Assembly: GCF_037023745.1 (NCBI RefSeq)
Contig: NZ_CP146101.1
Coordinates: 5,596,001-5,660,000, forward strand
DNA from: Streptomyces sp. SCSIO 30461
Lineage (GTDB): Bacteria; Actinomycetota; Actinomycetes; Streptomycetales; Streptomycetaceae
Length of the DNA: 64,000 nt
Direction: 5' to 3'
A program made the translations under genes and the position numbers. This document shows positions 40,229 to 48,930 of the stretch, in pieces; position 1 is the first letter of the stretch; every line of letters begins with the position of its first letter. Under the pieces are notes generated by a model that saw nothing but the letters and a program-made list of their open reading frames with translations, was not told where the DNA came from and did not search any database.

Positions 40229-43033
40229 TCAGACGGCCGCAGCGACCGCGGAGCGATCGTCGGTGTTGCCGGGAGCAGCGCTGTCGTTGTCGTTGTCGTC
40301 CAGGAGGTCCGGATCGATGCCGAGGGCGCGAGCGGCGTTCCTTTTGTCGCGCTCGGTCAGAGCCGTCACGATCTGCTCGTAGCTGCTCTGGATCGGAGGG
40401 TTCTTCACGGTGCCGTAGCCGAGTACGTACTGGCTCTTCATGGCACGGGTGAAGGCGACGTAGAACATCCGCTTGGCATCTTGGGTCATCTTCGTGTCCT
40501 CCCTGTAGAGGACGACCGCGTTGTCGAATTCGAGACCCTTGGCACCGTGGATCGTCGAAACGATCAGGTCGGCCTTGGACTCGAGGTTCTTCCGCTTGCG
40601 CTCCTGGTTCTTCTGCTTGTTGATGTTCAGCTTCTGCTGGTTCCGCTGAATCTCGAAGGAGAGCAGGTTGTCGCGCAGCCGATCGAAGAGCGCATTGTGT
40701 GTGAGCGTGCCCTGGTGGCAGAGCGTGACCCAACCGTTGATGATCGCGCTGTTCTCGATCCACCACTCGGAGATCGTGCGCAGGATCGCCTTCTCCACGC
40801 TGGTGTTGGCAGCGTTCTTCGTCAGCTTGTCCATGTTGTCCTTGATCCCCTGGGAGACCACGAACGCGGCGTTGGCCGGCGGTGCCTGCCGGACGTCGTT
40901 CCAGAAGAACTTGATGTACTTCGAGAAGATGTCCGTGGCGTAGACGCGATCGCTGACCAGAGAGGCGACGTGGCGGTTCGGGTAGCGCTTTTCGAGCACA
41001 TGCTGGATCAAGGACACCTCGCGGCGCGAGTAGGCCAGGAAGGCCACCTGCTCGCCCCGGTCCAGGCACTTGTCCACGTAGTCGGGGATGACCGTGTTGC
41101 CTACGATCGCCTGCAGGTCCTGGGTGACGAACCCGGTGAGTCTGGCCACTTCGCGGTACTCCAGGGTGACCTTCTCCTGGAACGAGTCCGCAGTGGGCAT
41201 GGCGAGCGAGTTCGCCTGCAGTTGGATGTTGGCGAACTGGTTGGTCTCCAGCCCGCCGAGCACGACGTTCGCGAAGTCCAGGATCTCCTGGTTGCTCCGG
41301 TAGTTCGTCGTGAGCTTGAAGATCGCGAAGACCCCCGAGCCCTCCAGCGTGTTGAGCGCGCGCGGGTTCGCTGAGCGGAACTCGTACAGCGTCTGCGAGG
41401 CATCGCCGACGATGAACAGGGACTGAGCGTGCTTGGTGATGTACTTCAGCACGTAGATGAACTCAAACACGCTGTTGTCCTGCACCTCGTCGATGATGAG
41501 GTATTTCGACTGCACGTGGGCCGGCTCGGCCATGTCGTCGATCTTCTGGTAACAGATGATGATCTGCAGCTCCAGCGACGTCTGCTCGATGCGGTCGAGC
41601 AGGGCGATCACCTCGTCGAAGTGGCTCTCGACGAAAGTGTTCAGTGCCGTGAAGGCACCAGTCCTGTTCTGGTCGACCTCCAGCAGGCGGTGGCGGAACG
41701 TCGCCGCGAACTGGCTGTTCGGGTAGAAGATGTCGATCGAGTTGATGATCGTGTCGATCGCCGAGACCTTGTGCCTCGGGTGGTTCATCGAGTAGATGTC
41801 GATGATCATCTTGGCGATCGTCATCGAGCCGACGTCCGGATTCTTCTCCGTGATGTTGTCGGCTGCGGCGTTGGTGAACGAGAGCACCGTGATGTCCGAG
41901 GCGGGGACGCCGCAGGCTTCGAGGTACTTGATCCGTTCGAGGATCACGGTCGACTTGCCGGTGCCGGCTCCTGCCTGCGTCATCACCAGCGGCTCGTGCG
42001 TGGTGAGCGCGTCGAGCTGCTGCTTGGACAGGTGGGGCGGCAGATTCGGAGGCGTGGCCGGCTGCGCAGGCACGATCAGCTGAGGCTTCATCTGCTCCAG
42101 GTGGTCGAGCGTATGGTTCATCAGCAGGCTGAGGTTCTGCTTCGACAGCTTCATGGTGATCTGGTCGGAGAAGGTCGCATCCAACTGCTTGTGGATCTGA
42201 CGGTAGGCCTCCAGCGGAACGTTGTGGTTCTCCAGGTAGCGCAGTTGGACGGCGAGCATGTTCAGGTGCTGCTCCGTCGGGCTCGCGGGCATGTCCTGGA
42301 TGTAGCGGCAGACCTCGTCGGCGATCGTCTCGGAGTCCCAGATCTGGGCCAGGCGCGTGATGCGCTCGTAGATCGAGTACTGGCGCATCCACTCGTCGAA
42401 CTCATCACCGAGGTTGGAGGCCGCTAGGCCGGCGGATGCGAGCACGTCCTGGACGTAGTCACGGGCGTTCTCCAGCGGGCTGGTGTCCCACTGCAGGAAG
42501 ACGGCAGCGTCGTGGTTGCCGTTGCCGGCCGAGCGCGGGACGGCAGTCGCGTACTCGGGCTCGGAGAGCCCCTTCTTGAAGAAGTACAGCTCCATCCGAT
42601 ACTGGATGACGAGGTCGCGCGTGGACTTGTCGCCGGACTTGTCCTCGTAGAACACGAGGGCCTGCGGGGTCATGTCGAAGGCAACGTCCCAGTTGTCGAA
42701 TCGGCTGGACGAGGTGTCAACGGCGAAGCGGTCGTCGGCGTGCGGGCTCGGCAGGGTGAAGGACGCGCCGGCGTTCAGGGCGCGGCGCGTGATCGGCGCG
42801 AGCGGGATCGACGTCGTGGTGATGTCGTGCTGCGTCGAGCTCTGCTTGACCTCGATGTCGGTGGCCATGGCGTAGGCGGTGTTGGTGGCAGTGTTAATCG
42901 GCAGCAGGGACTCGTTGAGCAGGCCGAGCTTCTTGCCGTTGCCGGTGAGCTTCGAGGAGAAGAACTTCGGGTCGACGGCCTTCTGAGCAACGGCATTGGC
43001 CGAGAGGTCGAGATCATCAAGCAGGACAGGCAT
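40229..43033 (-). CDS. UvrD/Rep-like superfamily 1 DNA helicase with a novel N-terminal half
   Basis: ATP-dependent DNA unwinding. Motifs in order: I GAGTGKST (about 352-359), Ia VLSFTNAAADNI, II LIIDEVQDN (about 512), III IVGDASQTLYEFR, IV TTNYRSNQEI (about 577), V TIHGAKGLEFD (about 825), VI MFYVAFTRA (about 855). The first 330 residues are not helicase sequence and have no recognised family. The C-terminal 60 residues are Asp/Ala-rich and probably disordered. Start ATG at 43033 with AAAGG upstream. An element-borne helicase of this type could serve rolling-circle or conjugative replication together with the primase at 50506. Confidence 0.85.
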   Translation of the reverse strand: MPVLLDDLDLSANAVAQKAVDPKFFSSKLTGNGKKLGLLNESLLPINTATNTAYAMATDIEVKQSSTQHDITTTSIPLAPITRRALNAGASFTLPSPHADDRFAVDTSSSRFDNWDVAFDMTPQALVFYEDKSGDKSTRDLVIQYRMELYFFKKGLSEPEYATAVPRSAGNGNHDAAVFLQWDTSPLENARDYVQDVLASAGLAASNLGDEFDEWMRQYSIYERITRLAQIWDSETIADEVCRYIQDMPASPTEQHLNMLAVQLRYLENHNVPLEAYRQIHKQLDATFSDQITMKLSKQNLSLLMNHTLDHLEQMKPQLIVPAQPATPPNLPPHLSKQQLDALTTHEPLVMTQAGAGTGKSTVILERIKYLEACGVPASDITVLSFTNAAADNITEKNPDVGSMTIAKMIIDIYSMNHPRHKVSAIDTIINSIDIFYPNSQFAATFRHRLLEVDQNRTGAFTALNTFVESHFDEVIALLDRIEQTSLELQIIICYQKIDDMAEPAHVQSKYLIIDEVQDNSVFEFIYVLKYITKHAQSLFIVGDASQTLYEFRSANPRALNTLEGSGVFAIFKLTTNYRSNQEILDFANVVLGGLETNQFANIQLQANSLAMPTADSFQEKVTLEYREVARLTGFVTQDLQAIVGNTVIPDYVDKCLDRGEQVAFLAYSRREVSLIQHVLEKRYPNRHVASLVSDRVYATDIFSKYIKFFWNDVRQAPPANAAFVVSQGIKDNMDKLTKNAANTSVEKAILRTISEWWIENSAIINGWVTLCHQGTLTHNALFDRLRDNLLSFEIQRNQQKLNINKQKNQERKRKNLESKADLIVSTIHGAKGLEFDNAVVLYREDTKMTQDAKRMFYVAFTRAMKSQYVLGYGTVKNPPIQSSYEQIVTALTERDKRNAARALGIDPDLLDDNDNDSAAPGNTDDRSAVAAAV

Positions 43034-43090
43034 GTCGTTGCCTTTCTTCAATGGGTAGAGAGGCAGATTGAGAGAACGCACAATTAGCAT

Positions 43091-43117
43091 CGCATAGCGA
43101 TTCTGACAAGAGGTCAA
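43091..43117 (-). promoter_or_regulatory. Candidate promoter of the UvrD-like helicase gene
   Basis: On the - strand TTGACC (43117-43112) is followed after 15 bases by TATGCG (43096-43091), in an AT-rich stretch about 60 bases before the start codon. This is the only place in the window where I see a fair -35 together with a -10-like box. Confidence 0.4.
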
Positions 43118-43186
43118 TAGCCAGTCGCCTACTCGAAGGCGAGCGAAGAGCACAGCGACAGGGCTGGGTCATGGGCGCAGGTGCGA

Positions 43187-43224
43187 AGGCGGGCGGGGCT
43201 CTCGTCAGCCGACGAGCCCCGCCC
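43187..43224 (-). terminator. Strong hairpin in front of the helicase promoter region
   Basis: 13-bp stem GCGGGCGGGGCTC (43187-43199) with GAGCCCCGCCCGC (43212-43224). It terminates the upstream - strand unit. A second smaller hairpin (CCGGGG...CCCCGG) lies at about 43271-43299. Confidence 0.65.
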
Positions 43225-43469
43225 GCGTTCCTCTCAACCCACCCGTCAGGGGCCGTTAGGCTCCTGAGTCCGGGGTATGTGGCGAAGCCACGCCCCGGAC
43301 ACCGCGCGCTGCCCAGGCGCGTGGTCGTTCATCAGCGGCAGCTCACCTCACTTCGATGGCGAGTCCGAGCACCGGTCGGGACCTTCGACGGCAGCATCGC
43401 CGACATCGAGATCCCATGGGCAGACAAGGATGGCGCACCCAGTGAGAGTGCGCCCGATGTGCCGGCGGA
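43225..43469. other. Intergenic stretch without a convincing gene
   Basis: Between the hairpin at 43187-43224 and the 71-aa - strand gene. Besides the small hairpin at about 43271-43299 nothing is recognised; short open frames have no start signal or family resemblance. Confidence 0.35.
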
Positions 43470-43682
43470 TCAGTCGGCTACGTGTTCAAGGTGCGACCAG
43501 TGAACGACCCACAGTTCCTTGATGCCGTCAGAGTCCGGCTCGATCTGCTCGACCCACGCACCGCAGTCGGTGGCGGTGGCGATGCCGTCGTCGGTAACTC
43601 CACGACGACCGACGACCTTGAACACCTCTCCGGTGCGGGTGTCCCGCACGGCCATGCCGCTCTCGCACTCGTTCCACTTCAT
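43470..43682 (-). CDS. Small unknown protein (70 aa)
   Basis: The ATG at 43682 follows GAGAGG. The product (MKWNECESGMAVRDTRTGEV near the start, SHLEHVAD at the end) has the look of a small beta-barrel of the plasmid or phage type. It is coupled to the upstream gene, whose stop overlaps the start region. No family recognised. Confidence 0.5.
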   Translation of the reverse strand: MKWNECESGMAVRDTRTGEVFKVVGRRGVTDDGIATATDCGAWVEQIEPDSDGIKELWVVHWSHLEHVAD

Positions 43683-43684
43683 GA

Positions 43685-43915
43685 TCACGCCTCTCTGTAG
43701 GCGTCGGTGCTGACAGGGGCGTGCCCCTCACGCACGATGCGCGCATACTCCGCATACGTCTCGCCATCGCATGACCAGCCGTTAACCACGGTGCGACCGG
43801 ACACCCGCACCTGCGCAGGGGACTCGGCCAGGGAGTATCCCCCTCCCGGGTTCTGCCAGTACTCCACTCGCTGCCCTTGCGGGGACGTCGCGTTGAGAGT
43901 CCTTATCCAGGTCAT
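43685..43915 (-). CDS. Small unknown protein (76 aa)
   Basis: ATG start at 43915; MTWIRTLNATSPQGQRVEYW followed by a Gly-rich stretch and GETYAEYARIVREGH near the end. Probably a small soluble protein. It is transcribed with the 70-aa gene after the Clp-like ATPase. No family recognised. Confidence 0.5.
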   Translation of the reverse strand: MTWIRTLNATSPQGQRVEYWQNPGGGYSLAESPAQVRVSGRTVVNGWSCDGETYAEYARIVREGHAPVSTDAYREA

Positions 43916-43990
43916 AGCGAACAGAGACCGCCCTTCCTGAGCAATGAGGGTGTATGGGTGAGGTACGCCCGGTGCGATGCGGACGACTGC

Positions 43991-45898
43991 TCAGTCGTCC
44001 GACGGTGATGCCGAGGCTGTGCCGCCGGTCTGGGCAGCGAGGAGATGGTCCTCGATCCAGGTGCGAACAGCCTTGCGCGCCGGCCGCGCACCCTGGGAGT
44101 CCACGTAGGTGGTCTCTTCGATGGCGCGCAGTTCGTCGTCGAGCATCGAAACGGGCAGCACCTGGGCCAGCCGCGGCTTGGCCTCGACGATCCGCTCACG
44201 CTGCCGCTCGTAGTCGGCGGCCATGATCTGCCGGTAGGTCTGCCGGTCGATGGGGTTGAACCCCACGACCAGTGAGAACCGGCCCAGCAGCTCGGCGTCG
44301 AAGAACTGCTCCAGTGCCTTGTTGAGGCTCTGGTTCGAGATGGTCTTCGGGTTGTCGCCAAAGCCGATCATCTTGCCGTCGAGCGAATCACGGGCGGCGT
44401 TGGTCGTGCAGATGACCAGGGCCTTGGAGAAGTCCAGCATCTTGCCGTGGGCATTGCGGATGTAGCCCTCGTCGAATGCCGAGAGGAACAGGCGCTGCAC
44501 GGCCTTGTCAGCCTTCTCGAACTCGTCGAGCAGGATCACCCGGTGGGGATTGGACTCCAGCGTGTCGAACGGGAGCTCCTGGTTGGAGTCCGATCCGACA
44601 TAGCCGGGAGGTGCGCCGATGATCTTCGACGTCGACCACTCGCTGTGGAATTCGGTCATGTTGAGGATGATCGGCTCGGTGCCGGTAGTCTCCTCAGCGA
44701 TGATCTTGACCGCCTCGGTCTTACCCACACCCGAGGCCCCGGCGAACAGCCACGTCGTGGGCGTCTTCGTCGGGAACAGGTCGAGCTCTTCGCGGGCCAG
44801 ACGGTCCGTGAGCTTGGCGAGTACATCGTCCTGGCCCTGCAGGCGGCTGGTGAGCGTGGCGCTCAGCGCGGCGACGTCGAGGTCCTTGCGCTGGGCGTTC
44901 CCGGTCATCAGGCGCTTGGCCACATCGAGCACACGGGTGCTCGTCAGCGGCACCTGCGGGATGGACCGCAAGGCCTGCGCGAGTACCGTGTCGCCGGCGA
45001 GCTCGGCCTGAACGATGAGCTTCTTCTGCTCCAGGACCCGGTCAGCCATCGCCCGGTCGAGCAGCGTGATGGCATTGTCCGGACGGTGCTGGCCAGCCCG
45101 GGAGTTCGCTTCGGCGATCTGCACCACCGAGGTCAGGACGTCATCGGAGACCCCGATCTGGTGACGGTAGTGCGCCATCAGGCGGGGCCGGATCGTGGTC
45201 ATCACGGCCAGCGTCTGCTCCACGCTCAGCTCGTCGACGATGAGCCGGGTGAAGCGACGGGCGAAGGCAGGGTCCTCATCGAAGGCACGAGACTCCGTGC
45301 TGGTGGTCGCACCGATGACGGACATGTCACCGCGGGCCAGGGCCGGCTTGAGGATCTGCGAGATCTTGCGGCCGACGGCGTCGCCATGACTGCCGGACCC
45401 TCCGGTGATCTGGTGGATCTCGTCCATGAACAGGATGGCCTTGTTCTTGGGGTCCGAGGCGAACTCGACGATCGCATTGACCTTCTCCTCCAGCGAGCCG
45501 ACTATGCCGGTCCCTGCGATGATGTTGGTGATGGGCAGCTCGTAGATCGTGTAGTCCTTGAGCTGGTCGGGAATGAGGGCGTCGCCGAGCGCGATACGCC
45601 GTGCAATGTCCTCGACGATCTTCGTCTTGCCGACGCCGGCGGAACCGACCAGCAGAGCGTTGGGCTTGGTCTTGCTGATGATGACCGAGAGGACCTGCCC
45701 GATGAGCGTGTCACGGAACATGGTCGGATCGGCGCTCTTGAACTTCTCGTTGTAGTCGACGAGGAGCTCCTTGACGTCATCGGCGCTGCCACCGCTGGAC
45801 GGCAAGGCCACAGACGGGAACTGCGGAGGAAAGCTGCCGCCACCGCCGTTGCCCTTGTCGTCGTCGGAGCCGCCGGGTGTGAAGTTGCTGAGACCCAC
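43991..45898 (-). CDS. Second Clp-like double AAA+ ATPase
   Basis: 635 aa from a GTG preceded by GAAGGAGG. D1: Walker A GSAGVGKTK (about 83-91), Walker B AILFMDEIHQITG (about 153), sensor VIGATTSTE. D2: Walker A GASGVGKTE (about 385-393), Walker B RVILLDEFEKAD (about 452), sensor ICTTNAA, small domain with ELLGRFSLVVGF. ClpA/ClpB/ClpC-like, but without the usual N-domain; the first 50 residues are Gly/Ser-rich and disordered. No ClpP-docking loop is evident and no ClpP lies nearby. Together with the protein at 11923 the element has two reduced Hsp100-type machines. Their substrates are unknown; relaxosome or replication complex disassembly is conceivable. Confidence 0.85.
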   Translation of the reverse strand: MGLSNFTPGGSDDDKGNGGGGSFPPQFPSVALPSSGGSADDVKELLVDYNEKFKSADPTMFRDTLIGQVLSVIISKTKPNALLVGSAGVGKTKIVEDIARRIALGDALIPDQLKDYTIYELPITNIIAGTGIVGSLEEKVNAIVEFASDPKNKAILFMDEIHQITGGSGSHGDAVGRKISQILKPALARGDMSVIGATTSTESRAFDEDPAFARRFTRLIVDELSVEQTLAVMTTIRPRLMAHYRHQIGVSDDVLTSVVQIAEANSRAGQHRPDNAITLLDRAMADRVLEQKKLIVQAELAGDTVLAQALRSIPQVPLTSTRVLDVAKRLMTGNAQRKDLDVAALSATLTSRLQGQDDVLAKLTDRLAREELDLFPTKTPTTWLFAGASGVGKTEAVKIIAEETTGTEPIILNMTEFHSEWSTSKIIGAPPGYVGSDSNQELPFDTLESNPHRVILLDEFEKADKAVQRLFLSAFDEGYIRNAHGKMLDFSKALVICTTNAARDSLDGKMIGFGDNPKTISNQSLNKALEQFFDAELLGRFSLVVGFNPIDRQTYRQIMAADYERQRERIVEAKPRLAQVLPVSMLDDELRAIEETTYVDSQGARPARKAVRTWIEDHLLAAQTGGTASASPSDD

Positions 45899-45964
45899 CG
45901 GGTCCTCCTTCGGTGCGGGTCGCTCGGCATGGTGGCGCGCTGGGTGGACGCGCCACGGTGTCCC

Positions 45965-46040
45965 GAGCAGGGATATGGATGAGTGAGAGGGAAAGTCAGG
46001 GGTCGTCAAAGGCGGCACTGCTCTTGACTGTTTTCGAGGA
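45965..46040 (-). repeat. Spacer repeat (copy 1): hairpin plus pyrimidine tract between genes
   Basis: On the - strand a weak hairpin (GTCAAG...CTTTGAC) is followed by GACCCCTGACTTTCCCTCTC. The same tract, GACCCCTGACTTTCTCTCTC, follows the strong hairpin at 47065-47115, and the flanking CATCCATATCCCTGCTCGG / CATCCAATCCCTGCTCGG are also alike. It is therefore a duplicated spacer, in front of two different genes. Confidence 0.55.
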
Positions 46041-46049
46041 GTGGCATGG

Positions 46050-47003
46050 TCAGCTGACCTCGGTATCGCCTGGCACGGTGGTGGGCGCAGGCTTGGTGAG
46101 CGCGGCGGCAACCTCTTCGAAAGCGGCGACCGCCTTGCGAAGATCAGCGACGATCTCCGCGGCGATATCGGCCGGGTTTCCGAGTTCCTCCACGTCCTGC
46201 GCAGGGAGGTCACGCACGGGCCAGATCGTGGGCTGCGCGTCGGCTGGACGGGTGGCAGGAATGGTGACGAGGACGGTGTCGACGGTCGTCCCGGACTGGG
46301 AGAACGCCCGGGCCGGAAGTGCTTCGACGAGACCACCGCGCTGTTCCACGAGCTTTCGGAAGGCTGTGGTGCTGCCAGTCTGTTCAGTGACGGTCCACGA
46401 CATGACCGACACCAGCAGCCCATTCGGTTTCAGGAACCGTAGGGCGTGGGTGACGTGGGCCATGTCGGTGCCACGGGTGAACGGTGGGTTCATCAGCACC
46501 CGGTCGAAGCGAGGTTCGGCAGGGATGCTGAGGAAGTCAGCGACCTGCACCCGGCGCGCCACATACGTATCCGACAGGACGGTGGCGTACCCGGGGTCCC
46601 GCTCGATGCAGTCCACGATCGCACCGCGGGCTGCTACGGCTGTGGCTATGGCACCGGAGCCAGCAGATGGTTCCAGCACCGTCATGCCGGGCTCAAGTGC
46701 GGCCATAGCGATGAGCCGGCCGACAACGGGGTCGGGCGTGGGGAAGTACTGAGCGAGGGTGCGTTTCTCCCCCAGGGTCACGACTTCACCAGTGGCGAGC
46801 ACTGGGGCGAGCGCCTCGGCGGCGTGGACGGGGAAGAGGTGCGCACCCTCGGTCTTCGTCCACCGACCGCCGGCCGCTTCGAGGACCTCGTTGACGCGCT
46901 GGTACAGGGCGGGAGTCAAGCGGGGGCCGACGAGCACCAGGCGATGGCCGTCAATCCTGGTGCGGTCTGACAGAACCGCGAGCACATCCGCGGGGATTCG
47001 CAT
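46050..47003 (-). CDS. DNA N6-adenine methyltransferase-like protein
   Basis: Class I SAM-dependent enzyme, probably methylating adenine in DNA. SAM-binding motif LEPSAGSGAIA (about 109-119), acidic end of the next strand (DCIERD), and catalytic NPPF (about 171-174) with FDRVLMNPPFTRG. The N-terminal 85 residues look like an added small domain (QRVNEVLEAAGGRWTKTEGA). The ATG at 47003 is preceded by AAAGGAA. No restriction endonuclease accompanies it, so it is a solitary methylase, perhaps protecting the element from host restriction. Confidence 0.8.
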   Translation of the reverse strand: MRIPADVLAVLSDRTRIDGHRLVLVGPRLTPALYQRVNEVLEAAGGRWTKTEGAHLFPVHAAEALAPVLATGEVVTLGEKRTLAQYFPTPDPVVGRLIAMAALEPGMTVLEPSAGSGAIATAVAARGAIVDCIERDPGYATVLSDTYVARRVQVADFLSIPAEPRFDRVLMNPPFTRGTDMAHVTHALRFLKPNGLLVSVMSWTVTEQTGSTTAFRKLVEQRGGLVEALPARAFSQSGTTVDTVLVTIPATRPADAQPTIWPVRDLPAQDVEELGNPADIAAEIVADLRKAVAAFEEVAAALTKPAPTTVPGDTEVS

Positions 47004-47055
47004 CGGGGGTTCCTTTGGTGCGGCCGAGCAGGGATTGGATGAACGAGAGAGAAAG

Positions 47056-47115
47056 TCAGGGGTCGCCAAGAGCGGTGCCGCCCAGGGGAGTTGGTTGCAC
47101 GGCACCGCTCTTGGC
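47056..47115 (-). terminator. Hairpin terminator with conserved pyrimidine tail (spacer copy 2)
   Basis: Perfect 16-bp stem (47065-47080 with 47100-47115, GCCAAGAGCGGTGCCG / CGGCACCGCTCTTGGC), followed on the - strand by GACCCCTGACTTTCTCTCTC. Lies 20 bases after the VWA gene stop. Confidence 0.8.
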
Positions 47116-47134
47116 GGTTCTTGGGGCAGCAGGG

Positions 47135-48820
47135 TCAGACGACCATGCCGAGGAGCCTCTGCCGGATGCTCGGATCGATGTGCTGCATCGAATCGGCGTA
47201 GCGTTTTGCCAGGTCCACCATGTACGGCCAGTCCATGGCGGAGCACGGTGCGTAGTACAGGTTCTTCGGGTGATCCTGACGCGTGGACGGCGGCAGCCAG
47301 TCGAAGTCGGTGACCATGAGCGAGAGCCTGCGCTGGCGCACGCGGCTGGCATTGATGTACCGCCAGATCTGCGTGTACTCGGTTCCGCCCGACACCTTCG
47401 GGATCCTGCGGAACTCCTTCCAGATCTGGGCCGTCGACTTGTTCTCCGTGCGCAGCATCACCTCCTGGGACAGGAAGTGGCTGAACGAGTTGAAGTACAG
47501 GTTGATGTTGAGCTTCTTGGCGATCCGGATGAGCATCATGACCGCCTCCTGGTAGTTCTCCTCGGAGATCGATCCGGAGGTGTCGATGTAGATGTGCAGG
47601 TCGGGCATGTACTGCACCGAGGTGATCCGGCCGGGCTTGTTGAAGTCGTCCGGGTTCCGGCGGTTGGCCTTGAGGAAGGTCGCGCTCGTCGTGCGGAAGA
47701 TGTTCTGTGACTTGTTGACCTTGCCCATCCGGCGCAGCACGCGGGTGATGTCCTTGAACAGGTCGAGCTTGCTCGGCGGCTGCTTGCGGAACGCCACCTG
47801 GGCGCTACGGCTGCCGGGTTGACCCGACTGCTGTTTGGCTCCCATGGCGGCGGCCCGGGCTGCGGCCCGCGGCAGCGAGGTGAGCTTGGACAGCGACGCG
47901 TTCGAGACGACCTTCACCGGCGAGGCCAGCGACTGGTTGATGAGGTTCCACTCCCCCGTGATCTTCGCCGCGGTGGCCCGGGCATGGGCCTCGACGTTGA
48001 CCAGGACGAGGGAGCGCGGGCAGAACAGCTCCCCGACTGTGAACGGCAGGACGCCGGTGTCCAGGGCGGTGTTCTGCTGGCTGGCCCGGGCCCGCTGCTG
48101 CTCGACGTAGTTCATGAGCATGTGCACGAGCACGCGGGCGAATGAGTGCTCATCGTTGGCGTCAGAGTCGTCCTTGCGCACCAGCAGCGACTCGGTGAGC
48201 CCCTTCAGGGACAGGGCCGTGAAGTCGTTGAGCAGCTTGGTGGTGGCCGGCGGCAACGCACTGGCCATCGTCTGAGTCTGCTGGGCCAGCCAGATCTTGA
48301 AGTCGTCGAAGGCCGCGGAGGACTGGAACCAGAACCCGAGGGTGTCGGGGTTGAAGGTGTAGGCGATCGAGGCGAAGAAGGCGCTCTCGTCGCCGGTCCC
48401 CGCCAGCAGAGCCTTCGCGGCCGGGAGGACGTCAGCCTGCGCGGTGTAGAGCACCCGCGGGGAGGGCGCGGGCATCTTGTTCTGCTGCCCGGCCTGGACG
48501 GCGAAGAGCTCGGCGACCGGCAGCGGCGTGCCCTGGTCGAAATTGATCAGGGTCTGCCCGAGCAGCTCCTTGACGGTCTGCTCGCTGGCCACGTTCAGCG
48601 TGTCGCCGAGGCAGCTCAGAACCAGATCCGGGATGTCCCCCGTCAGATCAGCGCCCTGGGCGTCGGTGATGCTCGCCGGGGCGTTGGGGTTCAACGGCTC
48701 CAGCAGCGGGTCGATGAGGGTCTGCCGGATCGCCGGCATCGGGTCGTAATCACCGGTGCACGAGATGGTGTGCAGTGCGTCGAGTACGGCCGGCTTCTGG
48801 TTCGTGACGGTGATCGTCAT
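47135..48820 (-). CDS. VWA-domain protein, partner of the MoxR ATPase
   Basis: 561 aa from the ATG at 48820 with AAGGAG upstream. The C-terminal von Willebrand A domain (about 395-540) has the MIDAS metal site DTSGS (about 412) in HIYIDTSGSISEENYQ, and the second-loop Thr in SGGTEYTQIW. The N-terminal 390 residues are helical and unknown. MoxR ATPases and VWA proteins encoded side by side work as a chaperone pair that inserts metal or remodels complexes (CobS/CobT, CbbQ/CbbO, RavA/ViaA logic). The ATPase gene lies 110 bases upstream in the same orientation. Confidence 0.82.
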   Translation of the reverse strand: MTITVTNQKPAVLDALHTISCTGDYDPMPAIRQTLIDPLLEPLNPNAPASITDAQGADLTGDIPDLVLSCLGDTLNVASEQTVKELLGQTLINFDQGTPLPVAELFAVQAGQQNKMPAPSPRVLYTAQADVLPAAKALLAGTGDESAFFASIAYTFNPDTLGFWFQSSAAFDDFKIWLAQQTQTMASALPPATTKLLNDFTALSLKGLTESLLVRKDDSDANDEHSFARVLVHMLMNYVEQQRARASQQNTALDTGVLPFTVGELFCPRSLVLVNVEAHARATAAKITGEWNLINQSLASPVKVVSNASLSKLTSLPRAAARAAAMGAKQQSGQPGSRSAQVAFRKQPPSKLDLFKDITRVLRRMGKVNKSQNIFRTTSATFLKANRRNPDDFNKPGRITSVQYMPDLHIYIDTSGSISEENYQEAVMMLIRIAKKLNINLYFNSFSHFLSQEVMLRTENKSTAQIWKEFRRIPKVSGGTEYTQIWRYINASRVRQRRLSLMVTDFDWLPPSTRQDHPKNLYYAPCSAMDWPYMVDLAKRYADSMQHIDPSIRQRLLGMVV

Positions 48821-48930
48821 GGGTCGTGGTCTCCTTCTGAGGACAAGGCAGCGGCAGAGCGCCGCCGACGGTGGGGAGTTGCAGCAAGGACGGCAGCCCG
48901 CCGCAGTCCCCACCACCGGTGAGCGAGCGA

